DNA from: Orychophragmus violaceus
Taxonomy: Eukaryota > Streptophyta > Magnoliopsida > Brassicales > Brassicaceae
Direction: 5' to 3'
Length of the DNA stretch: 64,000 nucleotides
Assembly (NCBI GenBank): GCA_030180135.1
Contig: CM058234.1
Coordinates: 27,376,766-27,440,765, forward strand
Under the pieces are notes generated by a model, which did not search any database, was not told the DNA's origin, and saw only the letters and a list, made by a program, of their open reading frames with translations. The position numbers were made by a program, and so were the translations under genes. Below are positions 9,359 through 20,318 of the stretch, in pieces; the stretch's first letter is position 1; each line of letters begins with the position of its first letter.

Positions 9359-11625
9359 TTACCTTTTACAAGTGCAATCCATGGTGCTAGCAAGACGGAA
9401 AATAACTTCATTCATCTTATCTACTTTATCTTCTAAATCCTCCATCTGCAGCAATTTGTCTTCTAATTCATGAACTTGATTCTTCAAGCCAATTACTTCG
9501 GATTCATTGGATGCTATGTTTGCCCGGTTCTTAAAGAATGTTGAGGGAGTAGGACCGAGACCAACACAACGAACACGACCTGGACGTTCGGCTCCAAACA
9601 CTTGAAAGAATTCATCATTCAAATTTGTAGTACCAGCTATGTTTCCCTCATTTTGAGAAATCTTCTCTGTTAGTTTGTCCTGATAATAAAACTAATTTTA
9701 TTGAATAAATCGATGTAGATAAAATGTAATTTTGGCATGCAGTTTATACCCATTTATAGAGAGTAATATGACTACCCTGAATAATGAAAATGTACATAGC
9801 TTCATCACCAAGGCAGCAAACAATAAAACAAACGAACATGCAAATCCGATTCATGACTACCCTGAATAATGAAAATGTACAACAAATTTTTCTTCAAAAT
9901 CAGATTCACAAATATTCCACAAATCAGATTGTGATTCACTTTTAGTCTTCCTTAAAATAATTTACAATGTATAGTGTTTCTTCAATTAAACTTTGAGCAA
10001 CGACAACTTAAGATCACTTGGGCTCAATGATAGTGGACATTCTCTTTTTCTAACGTTTTCAATCTAAAGGCGTAGTTGGCTTACGAAAACGCATATCGAT
10101 CATCTTAACTATGTCTATAACAGTATCTCAAACAAAGATAACTACTTGAAAAGAAGGAATCTTACCGATAATTCTCGAGCTTCTTCACTCACAAAACTCC
10201 CATTAGCTTTTTGGCGTGTACAAACAAATATCTCTCCACGACTTGGACGCTTTCCAGTCTTAAGGAACTATATATTTGTAACGATGATGAATTAGATAGA
10301 GAATTAATGTTATTAGTAACATATAAAAGAAAACTTACAATTTCTTTTGTCTTTCGTGCGATGCTTTTTTTCCCTAAATTGTGTGGTGTCTTATAATGAC
10401 TTCTGCTTTTAATATTTTGTTCCCTGAGTTTCTGAAAATCCCATATGTACATATGTACTTATAAGTAATGCATAACCAAATATATAACATTATAATAGAA
10501 TGCTTTGTTGATTACCTTTGCTCTTTCACCAAACTGCAAATGTACAAAATCCTGCCACTGCTCTTTTGGAATAAAATCTGGTCGAGCCTCTATAGATTCT
10601 TCAGGAGTGTTACGTCGATAACGTTTCCAAAGACGAGTTTTAAGACTTTTGCACTTTTGGCTCAAACTTTTCATCACAAACTTCTTAAATGTCTCATTTG
10701 AGGCATCAAAAGAAAATTTAGACTGCATTACATTTGAACAAAGTATTAAAATTCATGTTGATAATTAACAGATAAAAGTCATCACAAACTTATTAAAGAT
10801 ACCTGAATGTATTCCCAAGCATCATTTTTTCGCCATGTTGGAATCTTCCTCCGGTCCACATAGTTTATAGGAAATTTTGTCAAATCTGTGCTTAACATGC
10901 CAAGCCAAGTGCCAAAAACACCTCCACTTCCTTCTTCAGGTTGGTTATATGGACCAAACTCAAGAACAACTTTACGATTTTCCATTCCCCATATATCTTG
11001 TGCAGTAAGACGCTCATTTGTAATTGTACCATCTGAGCCTGTAAAATCAAAACAGTAAATATTCATCCATTCCAATAAACTAGAATAAAAGGCTGCATAT
11101 AATTTTTTTTACGATTTCCCTCAGAACTTTACACACGCAGATCTCAGTAGAGAATGTCCTCGTGTAATAAGTTACAATAACGTGTGTATAAACTGACCAT
11201 GCATTAAAATAATCAAAGCTTTTCTTTACTACCACCAATCAAAATTTATCAGCATTGAGAAGCAGTTTCATATAAAAAAAAACACAAATGGCGAACAAAA
11301 CTAAGTATTAAATAAATTTTTTCTTACCTTACCAAAGAAGAACAGTGAAATTTTATCTACATATGGCATATGATTTAGGTTTCAATTTTCAGCTATATGA
11401 CCATATCTATGTATATACATATATAATGATTAACTTACTCATAACATTAACCACCCATTTTCCTTGTTCACGCCCTTGTGTATATATTGGAGATATATTA
11501 TCTTCAGGATGTTGCTCCTCAGAAAAATGTGTTTCATTCATGTCTGCACCTTGTGATTCGTCATTAGCTTCTCCACCTTGTGTTTCATCAGAATCATAAT
11601 CATTCATTTGTATCTGAAATACCAA
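9359..11625 (-). pseudogene. tnpA-like CACTA accessory gene (plant Transposase_24 type), multi-exon
   Basis: Minus-strand exon-like pieces occur in order. An acidic leader lies at about 11625-11440 (Asp/Glu-rich, NDYDSDETQGG). A DNA-binding-like region lies at 11040-10800 (GTWLGMLSTDLTKFPINYVD, then WRKNDAWEYIQ). Next is 10725-10510 (SQKCKSLKTRLWKRYRRN, then PKEQWQDFVHLQF). After it come 10445-10330 (KSRSHYKTPHNLGKKS) and about 10260-10160 (KTGKRPSRGEIFVCTRQKA). The last exon, about 9680-9362, has a leucine-heptad coiled coil (NQVHELEDKLLQMEDLEDKV). This order is that of the plant transposase family paired with tnpD in CACTA elements. It probably binds the subterminal repeats. Splice sites look usable at several junctions but I could not prove every one, so it may still be intact. 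Confidence 0.75.
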
Positions 11626-12181
11626 ATATAAGAAAAGTTAGTGCAGTAATAAAATTATGATCAAACACCATCATAATTAAGATAATTACACCATATAGTT
11701 CTGAATAAAGAGCCAGTTAAGAATCATATAAACAAATCAGAAGCAAAAAAAACCATTGATTTTCATAGACCAGCATCGTGCAAATTGTGCAGAACAACAA
11801 TCATTGAGAATTCTAAATCCACAATTCTGAAAAGCATAGAGACAAAAGATAAAGAGAGTTACCTTTTATTATGAATCCTATTTGATATTTAAAAGTGCAA
11901 AGATAAGGCTATTGGAAGAGATGAACAGAAAGGAAAAAATTGAGAGTTTTAAATCTTGACGGCTGCTTAATAGTGTAGAAGTTATCAACCCATATATAAT
12001 ATAATTAAGTAGGTCAATTATATTTCCTTAAAACTGAAAAACCCGCTGGAAAAAAAAAAATTCCCCCTCACGACCAAAAAATTTTCCCCCCACCCACGAC
12101 CAAAAAAGTTAACTTAAATCAATTAAATTTCCCCCTACCCACGACTAAAAAGTTAAATCAATTAAACATAAATTTTAATGC
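11626..12181. other. CACTA spacer between the two transposon genes
   Basis: AT-rich DNA between the end of the tnpD-like gene and the first recognised exon of the tnpA-like gene. It includes a CCCCC-rich repeated phrase (TTTCCCCCCACCCACGAC and relatives) at about 12060-12150. It may contain the 5' leader of the tnpA-like gene. No coding sequence was recognised. Confidence 0.5.
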
Positions 12182-15100
12182 TTAAGTATCATCCATAACA
12201 TCTCTAACTAGAGAAAAGTCAGGAATTTCATCAGAGAGAAGTATATCATTGTTGACAATAGAACCACCATCTTCGAACTCCTCTGGGGAAACATCAGAAA
12301 TATCAGATTCTCCCATATCATATAGGTCTCTTGGTCTGATATGCACTGCCACATTCCATCCATCCTCACTTGGATCTGAAACAAAATATACCATCCTTGC
12401 TTGTGAAGCCAATACAAATGGTTCATCTTCCTCATTAGAACCAGAATGTATAATACGGGTGAAATTCACCATGTTATGACCAAGATAGTCTTTCTTGTAT
12501 CCTCGGTGATCACGAGTATCTGCCCACTGACACTTAAACAAAACAACTCTAAACTTGTCATAGTAATTTAGCTGAATTATATCAACTAGTTTTCCATAAT
12601 ACGGAACGTCACCAGCCCTTGGATTAAGGTCACGAGATGATGCATAACTCATGGTCTCAGCAGATATATAAACCCCACAATTCTGAGTCTTCAAATCACA
12701 ATCTCTTTCCAAAGTTCTATACTTATAACCATTAATGTTATAGCATGAGAACTTTAGAACCTTATTTGAAGGTCCTTTCGCAATGTATCTTATATCCTCA
12801 CTGATACCTTCAATCTCGTTTCTCTCTACCTTTTGCCTAAGCCACTTATCAAAATTAAGATGGACTTCTCGATCGACGTCTAAAGTATAACGTCTCTTCC
12901 TACCACGGGTGTTAGTTCTACTCAACTCAGATTTAAATTTCCTGTTGATGGAAAAATAAATACTTTAGAATACTGTTAGAATGTAAGTAAATAAATTATA
13001 AGTTTGAATGGATATAAACAGCGTACTCTCGTAATTCATCAAGAAATGGACAGCAAATCAGGATATATCGATGTGCTTGCTGTTTTTCTCTAGCGCTAAG
13101 TGTAGCATATTGACTACCACCAACATATCTTCCTAACGAAGGAAAGATATTAGGAATTTGAGAGTCTGGTCCGAGATTATGAGTCGACACTGGGATATCA
13201 TTAACTCTTCCAATTCGGTTAAACCGTGTCTCTATCCCATCGAGATACAACGAACAAAATGTCAAACATTCCTCTGCCAAATATTGCTCACAAATAGATC
13301 CTTCTGGCTGTGCGCGGTTTCTAACATATGATTTGAAACGTCCTAAGATTCTCTCAACAGGATACATCCAACGGAACTGGGTAGGACCTCCAAATCTTAC
13401 TTCTTCAATTAAGTGCACTGATAGGTGAACCATCACTGTGAAGAACGACGGTGGGAACAACATTTCTAGATGACATAATGTGATAACAATCCTTTTTTGC
13501 AGATTATGTAGCTCACTTACATCGATGGTCTTTGAACATATATCCCGAAAGAAGTGACATAACTCTGTTATTACAGAAGTCACATTAGGTGATAACACGT
13601 TCCGCAACGCAATCGGTAACAAATGGCCCATGATGACGTGACTATCGTGGCTTTTTAGGCCAAGGATTTTACGTTGCTTTAAATCGATGCATTTAGAGAT
13701 ATTAGAAGAATATCCATCGGGGAGTCTTGCACTCTTTAGTATGTTGAGAAACAAATCTTTCTCATTATTGGTGAGCTTGAAAGATGGTGGAAGATACTTG
13801 CCATTATCATCTGGCCATAACTCAGAACGTATATCCAAATCACGAAGATCTTTCCTTGCCTTCAAATTGTCCTTAGACCTTTTCTTCTCGTCTAACAATG
13901 TGAATACAACATTATCAAAGACATTTTTTTCAATGTGCATTATATCCAGATTATGCCTCAACATAGCATTCTCCCAATATGGTAGTTCGAAGAATATACT
14001 TTTCTTCCTCCATTGTTGACCTACATCCCTTTTTTTCTGGCCGCATCTACATCTTTTCCAAAAATAACACCCGCGCTTTCTTGTTGTTGCAGAATCATTG
14101 AGCCTGAGAGTGTAACTGGAGGTAATCTTAATTCTTCTTTCCCATCAAAATGATGTTTATCTAACCTGAACTTATGTTCAGGCGGCAGAAATCTTCGATG
14201 TCCTATAAAACAGTTCTTTTGTCCATGTTGTAGACGTAATTCAACAGCATCATAATTACATGATGGACATGCTAAACCTGTATAGGTATTCCAACCAGAC
14301 AAGTTTCCTAGTCCCGGAAAATCACTTATGGTCCACATTAACGCTGCACGCATACAAAATATTTCCTTCGTCGAAGCATCAAATGTTTGAACACCATCAA
14401 ACCATAACTCTTTAAGTTCTTTGACTAAAGGCTGTAAGTAAACATCAATATCATTTCCAGGCATTTGCTTTCCGGGAATGATCATTGACAATATCATTGA
14501 TGTTTGTTTCATTGCCATCCAAGGTGGGAGATTGTATGGAAATAATAGAACCGGCCATATACTATAGTTTGTACTTAGGGCACCGTAAGGGTTAAAACCA
14601 TCGGTAGCCAACCCAAGCCGTACATTTCTTGCATCTGATGCAAAGACCGGATATTTCTGATCAAATGTTTTCCAGGCTTGACCATCTCTGGGATGCCTTA
14701 GTTTTCCATCCTTATTTTCGTCCAGCATATGCCACTTCATACTTTCAACAGTTTTGGATGACATAAACAACCTCTGTAGTCGTGGCTTTAACGGAAAGTA
14801 ACGCAATATCTTAGCAGCTTGTCTCTTCTTTCTTTTTTTCTTCTCGGAAATTTCCCCATCTTCTGCTATCCGAACCTTAATTTTTCATCGTGAAGTCTCA
14901 CAAATCTTGCATGTCTCTCTTTCAGCATCTTCCTCCCAATATAACATACAATCATTCGGGCAAGCATGTATTGATTTGTAGTCTAACCCGAGTTTACGAA
15001 TAGTTTTCTTCAAGTCATGAAGTGATTCAGGAAGCTTTGCATTCTTAAACGCCTCATTTAGAAGATCAATAATCATTGACATCCCTTTATCACTAATCTT

Positions 15101-15628
15101 AGTGATACATTTGATGTGGTACAGCTTGAGCATAAAAGAAAGCTTTGAGAATGAAGTGCAGCCCTCGTAAAGTTCTTCATTGGCATATGATGATAACTCT
15201 TCAAATGCTGTTTTCTCTTCAAAGACATGTGACTGACCAAGATTTTCTTCTAAATTAAATGGCGGGATAGATGAAGCAGCTCCATCATCCAAGTATGTAC
15301 CTAAGTTTGGGAAGACATCACCTAGCAGATTCATCATCGAGTCTTCATTCAGATGGTTATCTAGTTGAGGTTCTACCAGCACTGGAGTTTCCACGATATT
15401 TAATCGTTCGCCATGGGAATGCCAATTTGTATATGTAGATAAGAAACCATTATACATCAAGTCACCTTCTATATCATCCCTATATTTACTCTTTACTAGG
15501 CAACATCGACGACATGGACATTTTAACATTGTTCCATCTGTCTTAGAAAAGGCAAATTCTAAGAAAGCTTTCACCCCATTAATGTATTCTTCAGACAAAC
15601 AAGGTTTATGAATCCATGATTTATCCAT
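12182..15628 (-). pseudogene. tnpD-like CACTA transposase
   Basis: Minus-strand transposase with the domain order of plant CACTA transposases. A transposase-associated N-terminal domain starts at the ATG at 15628 (MDKSWIHKPCLSEEYINGVK, with a Cys-rich LKCPCRRCCL). The Transposase_21 core spans about 14800-14030 (FNPYGALSTNYSIWPVLLFP, GNDIDVYLQPLVKELKELW, and TGLACPSCN). DUF4218 spans about 13990-13200 (HNLDIMHIEKNVFDNV, then FGGPTQFRWMYPVERILGRF). DUF4216 spans about 12940-12190. A GT-AG intron lies at 12942-13026 and joins ELRE to KFKSELSRT in frame. Two lesions are visible: TGA at about 14886 where Trp is expected (TSR-stop-KIKV), and a frameshift in an A run near 14027-14033. It cuts and rejoins the element DNA at the CACTA ends. 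The product would be about 1,100 residues if unbroken. Confidence 0.88.
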
Positions 15629-15674
15629 AGTCAATAATAGCCTATATAACCAATGCAAGAAAAACCAATCATTC

Positions 15675-15708
<34 letters not shown>
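15675..15708. repeat. (AT)n microsatellite
   Basis: A nearly uninterrupted AT dinucleotide run just upstream of the transposase start, within the CACTA element. Confidence 0.85.
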
Positions 15709-15712
<4 letters not shown>

Positions 15713-15719
15713 CATATAT

Positions 15720-17639
15720 TTATATTTATTTATGTGTTTATCTTATTGAGTTGTTAACTATTTCAAATTGTCAAACGTATTTCCATTACAAATTATTACT
15801 TAACTAGCTATTATGTACTCGGCAGACCATGATTATTCACCAAAAAACACTTTAAAATTTCTCTTAACATTATCAAACTCAATCCAAACATATCCACTTT
15901 AAAAATTCCACTACGTAATGAGCAAAAAGAGAAGCTATGTGTACCTGGAAAATTAAGCAAACAAGACCACAGATGCTATCCTTGTTCTGAGCAAACACAA
16001 TCCAATATGGCTGATCGATTTAGACAGAACCGATCCGAATAAACCTTCGAAGATGGAGCAGTGATATTTCTGGAGAACCACAATCAAAGAGTAAAGCAAC
16101 ACAATTTAGATACGTTATAGTCACGTTATATTCCTCTTATTTATAACAATGAAATTAAGGAGTAATGGAAACATTGAAAATAGGATATCTCTAAAAGATA
16201 ATGGTAAACTAACTTATTCTATTAATCCTTTAAAGTAATTCGTTAAAGATCAAAAAAGGAAAAGTCTTGAGTAAGGTTTTGAAATTTTTGGAATGAAAAT
16301 AAGTTCACATAAATCCCCTAAATTAATCCTCATACTATTGGCTATATTAATATCCTAGAACTAGCGTCTCTTCAGTCCAATTGTTTAAAGCTCTAAAATA
16401 GATCTTTCACATCCAAGCTTAGCGGATCATGGAATACAAAACGGTGCTGCATTCACTCTAAATGGTAACTCAATACTAACCTCTAAATTTCCTGATAAAA
16501 GTGACTGTGGAGCCATTTTTTGGTCTTCAAGTGGTGCAATCTAATGGTTGCTCCACTCTTGACGGCATCACCTTGCTTTGCTGTTGTTCCAGGCACATGT
16601 TTAACAATCTGCGAAAGGAATAATCCTTTACAAGATAATGCATCAGCTCCATTACTCCATAAGTCATTAAATCACTTGATAAATTGAGAAACACAACCAT
16701 AGCTTCAAATCAAATGCTAGTTGATGTTTTGTTCTAACATCCAAAGACTTAGTTTTTCTTAGTTCTTCTAATCTGATTAAAACGTGTTACTATATGATCT
16801 TATGTAAACGAGTAAGAGGAGCAGTCAGGTCGAAGATAGTACCCAGTAGCTATTGGAATCACCGACGACTGGAAACCCAGTGACTGATTGCTGACCACTG
16901 CCGGATCCATACGGCACATCGTGAGAATGCAGTCGAAATTTATTTTTCTTGTGCATCAGCTTAATCGCACTACCATAAGAAATCTGTCACATCACAACGA
17001 GGACATGGAGTTAACATATTCTGTATCTGATCAAACCCAATTCAAATTTAACAATATCAATGGATTTGCAGCGACCTAATAAACAAATCTATCACACAAT
17101 CCTGCATCTTCAGGCGTGATTATTGGTGTTTGCACAAAATCTAAAAAGAACCCTAATCGCTACAATGTATACACAAATCAACGTTCAATTCAAATGGATT
17201 ATCGATTTCGGAAAGCAATGCAATGAAACACACCTCGAAGAGCCGAAGCAGAGGAATGAGGAGACCGATGAACCAGCTCTGCTGATAAAAGGGATATTCA
17301 GGACTCGCTTTCCTCGCTGAAGTAGTTCGAAGAGCCGAAGCAGAGGAATGAGGAGACGAAGAAGACAATGGTGATGGCTTTCTTCTCGAGAGAGCTTGTT
17401 GTTGCCCGGACGTCGACGCCACCGTGAAGGATCAAATTGGGATACGCCGAAGACAGCAGATAGCAGGCGAGGCTGCTTAATGGAAGAGGAGAGGAAGAGG
17501 TGGATTCTCACGGTCGATTTGAGAAGGTACAGCATCAGGTGAGGTAGATCGACAATCAAGAAGAAAGTGTCGTGAGAGAGAGATATTTTCTATGAGATTA
17601 AAGAATTTTTCTTTCCAACATAATTTAGGCTTTTTTTTG
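15720..17639 (-). other. CACTA 5' region upstream of the transposase genes
   Basis: No protein similarity was recognised in this 1.9 kb. Because both element genes are on the minus strand, this is their promoter and 5' leader side. It holds an exact 31 bp direct repeat at 17235-17265 and 17327-17357 within a GC-richer patch (17240-17570). Open frames in the patch have no recognisable domain and are not called as genes. Confidence 0.5.
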
Positions 17640-17794
17640 TCAACAATTTAGATCTTTAATATCACTTAAATGTAAATGATATAAAAATCATTATTGTGAT
17701 ATCGCTTATACCAAACGATGCTAAATATATCATTAAGTTTTAAATGTAACATCATTTTATAAATTGACTTTACAAAACGATACTATAACACATA
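17640..17794. repeat. Subterminal repeats, right end of CACTA
   Basis: Short words like those at the left end recur here: AAACGATGCTAAA, TAACATCATTTTA, AAAACGATAC and ATATCACTTAAATG. The array is much shorter than the one at the left end (about 150 against 560 bases). Confidence 0.65.
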
Positions 17795-17806
17795 ATTTTA
17801 GTAGTG
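17795..17806 (-). repeat. Right terminal inverted repeat of the CACTA element
   Basis: Reading on the minus strand gives CACTACTAAAAT, the partner of the left end at 8375. The CAA at 17807-17809 is the second target-site copy. Confidence 0.93.
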
Positions 17807-18058
17807 CAACAAGCCGCAACTCGCTACTATGATTCCAGAATTAAAACTCGAAGGTTTCAAATAGGGGAGCTCGTCTTACGGAAAGTGTTCGACCATAAAA
17901 AGGAAGAACACGCTGGAAAGTTAGGGGCAAAGTGGGAAGGTCCTTACCAGGTCACCGATGTTGTGAAGGACGGGGTCTACCGACTCAAGTCGGTGGAAAC
18001 CCAGAAACCTGAACTACGACCCTGGAACATCATCAACCTCAAAAAGTACTTTCATTGA
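17807..18058 (+). pseudogene. Integrase C-terminal part of Gypsy-1
   Basis: Right after the CACTA element the Gypsy-1 integrase resumes with QQAATRYYDSRIKTRRFQIG. It then gives LVLRKVFDHKKEEHAGKLGA, KWEGPYQVTDVV, and the end RPWNIINLKKYFH before TGA. This is the usual C-terminal end of Tat-type pol, as seen independently in Gypsy-2 at 36640-36890. The first codon of the restored frame lies inside the duplicated CAA. Confidence 0.92.
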
Positions 18059-19236
18059 GAGTACGCAACATAATCGAACTACGAAATGGCTTGATCCCCT
18101 TAAAAGGATACGTAGGCAGCTCGACCTCGAGCGCAGCCGCCCCCCAACACAAAGCTCTCACCGAGCTCGACAACTTCAAATGAAGTCATACCACCTTATC
18201 TTTGTGAAATCAAAATAAGTCTCTCTATCAATGTCTCTTTCCGATTGTAAAAGTTAAGAGTCGTCGCGAAATACTTCGCCTTTATAATAAATCAAGTGAT
18301 ATGAAATTATCCCTCCAAAAATCAAGTGATATGAAATTATCCCTTCTAAGCGGCCTGAAATGGTCCCTCCTAATTAAAGTGATATGAAATTATCTCTTCT
18401 AATCCAAGTGATATGAAATTATCCCTTTGAAACCGAACGATCTGAAATGGTCCTTCAAACACTTAAAATTGTTCCAACCTTTTACAGAGTGGAAGAATTG
18501 GGGGGCTACCCCCTCCACTTAAGCAAAGCAACGAGGTCGAGTCTACATCAGGACAGATAAAAACGAGACAGTTGTTCACGCAAAGCGACTTCCGCATACA
18601 CTCAAAACGAATCTATGTAAGTCTACTTCGATTCATCATTTACTTAAAAGTATTACATTTCAATTACCAGCCGAGCTCGACCTTTACGTCTTAAAAGAGT
18701 TGTACCTCGGATAAATTTTGATGATTGAGCTCGAGCTCAAATACAACCGACCTTAAAGATCGTAAAAACTCCCTAAGGAAATTCGAGCCAAATTATTTAT
18801 TCAACCCCTCTTTAGAGGTTCGAGCTGTCACGACGGCCAGTTTATGCTAAAGCATTAAAACAATCGATTATATGCTAAGGCATGAAAAGTCGAAAATCAA
18901 TTCATATATAAAAAGGGGGGAAAAGCCCTCACGGGCAACCAGAGTACAAAAAGAAATTAAAAAGCCTCCCTCGGGCAACGACAAAACGACTAAAATTGTT
19001 GTGATCGCGAAGAAGCTTCGTCTCCATCATCCACCTGATCGCCGGAAGAACCAACCCCGGTCGGGAGATTTGATCCGTATTGATCAAGACGAGGAGCGGC
19101 TGGGGGCGGAGCATGCGCCAGAATCACCGAGTCGTCTGACATTGCTGGCAAATTTAACTTGCCAATACTGAAATCAGAGACCGCTGCAGTGTTCATCTCC
19201 TCCATGGCCACCCTCTTCTTCTCATAGTTGCCAGGA
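18059..19236. repeat. 3' non-pol region of Gypsy-1 with degenerate tandem repeats
   Basis: The start is the conserved post-pol phrase (GGCTTGATCCCCTTAAAAGG then TACGTAGGCAGC) that also follows pol in Gypsy-2. At about 18287-18460 there are five degenerate copies of a unit of about 30-35 bases containing AAGTGATATGAAATTATCCC. A G-rich tract (TTGGGGGGCTACCCCC) lies near 18498. The end holds the tail of an antisense gene. Sequence continuity is lost at about 19237. Confidence 0.65.
18990..19236 (-). pseudogene. C-terminal remnant of the Tat antisense gene in Gypsy-1
   Basis: The minus-strand frame reads VPGNYEKKRVAMEEMNTAAV and continues for about 70 residues to a TGA, with no recognised domain. 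Its place between pol and the missing 3' LTR, and its orientation, match the antisense gene that is better preserved in Gypsy-2. Its upstream part is cut off at about 19237. Confidence 0.5.
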
Positions 19237-19424
19237 ACTGATATCGTAGCTATTTGTGGCTAATATTTGCACGAATAACAACGACTTGACGTCGTGGCTA
19301 TTTAGCCACGAATTACCACGAAAAGCCGATAGCCATGAATTTTTTTCGTGGCTATATGTAGCTATGTCTGAAATAGCCACGGATTAAGCCCCATAGCCAC
19401 GAATGGGGCAGTTTTCTTGTAGTG
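19237..19424 (-). mobile_element. One end of a second CACTA-type element
   Basis: The right edge, read on the minus strand, is CACTACAAGAAAACTGCCCC, the classic CACTA terminus with CACTACAAGAAAA. Inward there are repeated GTGGCTAT / ATAGCCAC words in both orientations (at least eight within 180 bases), which act as subterminal repeats. The sequence text is unlike the CACTA element at 8375. The opposite terminus is not present, so this is a fragment. Confidence 0.75.
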
Positions 19425-19427
19425 GAA

Positions 19428-19680
19428 GGAAGAGGATCTTATCCAATTATTGTTGTACAAATCGCTCCAAAGCGTGAGTCATCGAGACCCATCACAAACT
19501 GATTTATCTTTTCATGTTCTCGTTCTCCGGCTATTGCTGCCGCAGCTCCACACGAACACACATGAACAGGTTGATAAACCTGCAATTCTTCCCACAGAGT
19601 AGACAGACGCGCAAAGTAATCCATCACTGATTGTCCTTCTTGCCTACACGAAGCAAAGTAAACTCAACAAGCATAATTCA
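19428..19680 (-). pseudogene. Copia-type gag fragment
   Basis: On the minus strand a piece of about 75 residues reads GQSVMDYFARLSTLWEELQV, then PVHVCSCGAAAAIAGEREHE, then NQFVMGLDDSRFGAICTTI. This is the conserved gag block of plant Copia elements (tether followed by FLMGLDD). Neither LTR nor pol accompanies it, so it is a stranded scrap next to a CACTA end. Confidence 0.75.
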
Positions 19681-20318
19681 CCCGGTGTAGATACAAAATT
19701 TTAATATTAATATTAAAAATTTTATTTAAGCTTTATATTTATAAATTAAATAAATTATCTTATATTTTTCAAATCTTTTTATTAATGATAAATATAAAAT
19801 TGATGATATAAAATTGTTTTTATCTATAACAAATATATCTAATAATATCAATATATTAAAAAAATTATCTAAATTTTATATTAAAAATAATTTATCTTAT
19901 ATTTTTTAAAAACAAATTAGTTACGATAATTATACAATTCATTATATAAAATTGTTTTTCTATAACAAACATATCTAGTAATATCTTAAAATTAAATAGT
20001 AGATATACTATAGTAATAATTATCTGATATTTTTTATTTTTTTATTAACGGGATTATGTTTATCTCAAAATATAATAAAACAATTTTTTAAATCAATATA
20101 AAAAATAATAATAAATTAATTTAAAGTAAGGTTAACATAGTAAAAAAAACTTGTATTGATAGCAAATTAGTAAATAATGAATAAGAGTTCAAAAAGCAAA
20201 TTTCCAATTAATATAAAAATATTTAACCAACCAAACCCTAATTGATATTCTTCTCATAAACAATATAAATTTCTGTACACAAACCAAAATTTTAACCTAA
20301 ACCTAAAATCCAAAAACG
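19681..20318. other. AT-rich intergenic DNA and presumed promoter of the AAA-ATPase gene
   Basis: Very AT-rich with repeated TTATCTTATATTTTT-like phrases at about 19750 and 19895, suggesting an old local duplication. A TATA-like ACAATATAAAT lies near 20259, about 55 bases before the start codon. No coding sequence. Confidence 0.5.

Larger units (their letters stand above)
8375..17806 (-). mobile_element. CACTA (En/Spm-type) DNA transposon, 9.4 kb, nested in Gypsy-1
   Basis: The element starts CACTACAAAAT at 8375 and ends ATTTTAGTAGTG at 17806, giving near-perfect inverted ends of about 11-12 bases. It is flanked by the 3 bp duplication CAA (8372-8374 and 17807-17809). Both genes lie on the minus strand: a tnpD-like transposase (12182-15628) and a tnpA-like gene (about 9359-11625). 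About 0.6 kb of short subterminal repeats lie at the left end and about 0.2 kb at the right. These are the diagnostic features of the CACTA superfamily. The element interrupts the integrase of Gypsy-1 and is therefore younger than it. It looks non-autonomous now because the transposase has one stop and one frameshift. Confidence 0.95.
1755..19236 (+). mobile_element. Gypsy-1: Tat-lineage Ty3/Gypsy LTR retrotransposon, decayed, 3' end lost
   Basis: This is a plus-strand LTR retrotransposon with the order 5' LTR, primer binding site, gag, protease, reverse transcriptase, RNase H, a second RNase H, integrase, then a long 3' region carrying an antisense reading frame. The second RNase H and the antisense frame downstream of pol are hallmarks of the plant Tat lineage. 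A CACTA transposon (8375-17806) interrupts integrase. The element is not autonomous: gag and pol carry many stops and frameshifts, and no 3' LTR is present before the sequence changes to another CACTA end at about 19237. Without the CACTA insert about 8.05 kb remain. The right boundary is approximate, and a 5 bp target duplication cannot be shown because the 3' end is missing. Confidence 0.85.

Noticed and set aside
17153..17559. Minus-strand open frames of 89 and 124 codons in the CACTA 5' region
   Set aside because: Low-complexity Ser/Leu/Arg content, overlapping frames, and an exact internal repeat; no similarity to known proteins.
18872..19171. Plus-strand open frame of 100 codons after Gypsy-1 pol
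   Set aside because: It lies opposite the antisense gene remnant and shows no gag or pol similarity.
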